Shown: positions 5,011-5,519 of the stretch, piece by piece
How the letters are laid out: each line of letters starts with the position of its first letter
Numbering within the stretch: position 1 is the first letter of the stretch
NCBI GenBank assembly: GCA_016871655.1
Contig: VHCR01000109.1
Coordinates: forward strand, 1 to 5,519
Source: Verrucomicrobiota bacterium
GTDB taxonomy: Bacteria; Verrucomicrobiota; Verrucomicrobiia; Chthoniobacterales; UBA6821
DNA length: 5,519 bases
Direction of reading: 5' to 3'
Translations under genes and position numbers: made by a program
The notes under the pieces: model-generated
What the model saw: only the letters and a program-made list of their open reading frames with translations
The model's database searches: none
What the model was told of the DNA's origin: nothing

Positions 5011-5519
5011 TTTTAGAAGTACGATATCAAGATCAGGAAAAAGTAGGAACCTTGGCCGATAATCCGGCAACGGGTTTGATTTTTTTTGAATATGATCAAC
5101 AATGGCTTGCCAAAAAGTTAGAGCTCTCTCCGCTGCACCTTCCTCTCGCAGCGGGTACCATGCCGCAAGCGCATCATGAAATTTCTTTTCAAGGATTGCA
5201 TGGACTTTTTTGGGACAGCCTTCCTGATGCCTGGGGGAGAGCCGTGCTCGTAGAACGTTTAAAAAAACAGGGGCTCGATTTAGAAAATTTATCATCGCTC
5301 GTGCAGTTGAGTTATTTAAGTTCTCGAGCCATGGGAGCGCTGAGTTATTTTCCTGATGCTGATCCGGAGCAAGAAAAAATTTTGAAAGCCGTTTCATTAG
5401 CAGCGATGGATCGCGAAGCCAGCTACATTCTGGAAGGAAAGCCAATCGAAGGAAAAGCAGAGGAAGTCTTAACTTTTTTCGAAGCGGGATGTTCCGCAGG
5501 CGGGGCAAAGCCTAAGATC
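5007..5519 (+). CDS. HipA-like serine/threonine kinase toxin, N-terminal part (cut by window edge)
   Basis: HipA-family kinases phosphorylate a translation target (glutamyl-tRNA synthetase in E. coli HipA) and induce growth arrest; the target here is unknown. I translated 171 residues in frame to the last base. The N-terminal HipA subdomain is clear: VGTLADNPATGLIFFEYD (13-30), FQGLHGLFWDSLPDAWGR (61-78) and LSYLSSRAMGALSYFPD (101-117). The Gly-rich nucleotide-binding loop GCSAGGAKPK (161-170) lies at the edge. The catalytic Asp and metal-binding motifs should follow outside the window, so activity cannot be judged. N domain and kinase loop are in one chain, unlike the split HipS/HipT arrangement. 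It starts at the ATG overlapping the hipB stop; no SD is visible. Confidence 0.93.
   Translation, partial: MILEVRYQDQEKVGTLADNPATGLIFFEYDQQWLAKKLELSPLHLPLAAGTMPQAHHEISFQGLHGLFWDSLPDAWGRAVLVERLKKQGLDLENLSSLVQLSYLSSRAMGALSYFPDADPEQEKILKAVSLAAMDREASYILEGKPIEGKAEEVLTFFEAGCSAGGAKPKI

Noticed and set aside
5005..5508. Minus-strand open frame (167 codons) opposite hipA
   Set aside because: The plus-strand frame carries clear HipA motifs and the ATGA overlap with hipB; the minus-strand product resembles nothing I know.

Overview
The window comes from a bacterial chromosome. It holds most of an F-type ATP synthase operon on the minus strand. Diverging from it on the plus strand is the start of a HipB/HipA-type toxin-antitoxin pair. 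Four traits make me suspect a Candidate Phyla Radiation (Patescibacteria) type genome: a shortened delta subunit, no visible Shine-Dalgarno (SD) sequence at any start codon, AT-rich spacers full of short degenerate repeats, and the compact layout. This is an inference from style; no marker in the window settles the lineage. UGA is used as a stop at the end of hipB, so nothing points to UGA recoding.

Reading right to left in the direction of transcription, the ATP synthase operon runs atpB (a, 4413-3562), atpE (c, 3479-3237), atpF (b, 3031-2522), atpH (delta, 2493-2110), atpA (alpha, 2003-468) and atpG (gamma, from 439, cut by the left edge). This is the standard bacterial order. atpD (beta) and atpC (epsilon) should follow beyond position 1, and no atpI precedes atpB. 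Together a, b and c form the membrane Fo motor, delta and b the peripheral stalk, alpha part of the catalytic head and gamma the rotor shaft.

The 300-bp region 4414-4713 separates the two divergent units. It holds a long degenerate hairpin built of 8-bp units (4533-4604), a second very regular inverted repeat (4606-4645) made of two TTGATCAA palindromes, and a good sigma70-type promoter (4664-4693) reading into hipB. hipB (4714-5010) overlaps hipA (from 5007, cut by the right edge) by ATGA, as expected for a translationally coupled antitoxin-toxin pair.

The least ordinary feature is a family of 8-bp tandem repeats, roughly GTTKARRR. It occurs in the atpB leader, at both ends of the atpE-atpF spacer, and directly before atpA. 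Two of these sites are inverted pairs that would fold in the atp transcript, with several mismatches becoming G-U wobbles on that strand only. Arrays also sit 8-9 nt before the atpF and atpA start codons, where an SD would normally be. I read this as a possible RNA-level system for setting subunit ratios, although neutral repeat spread remains possible.
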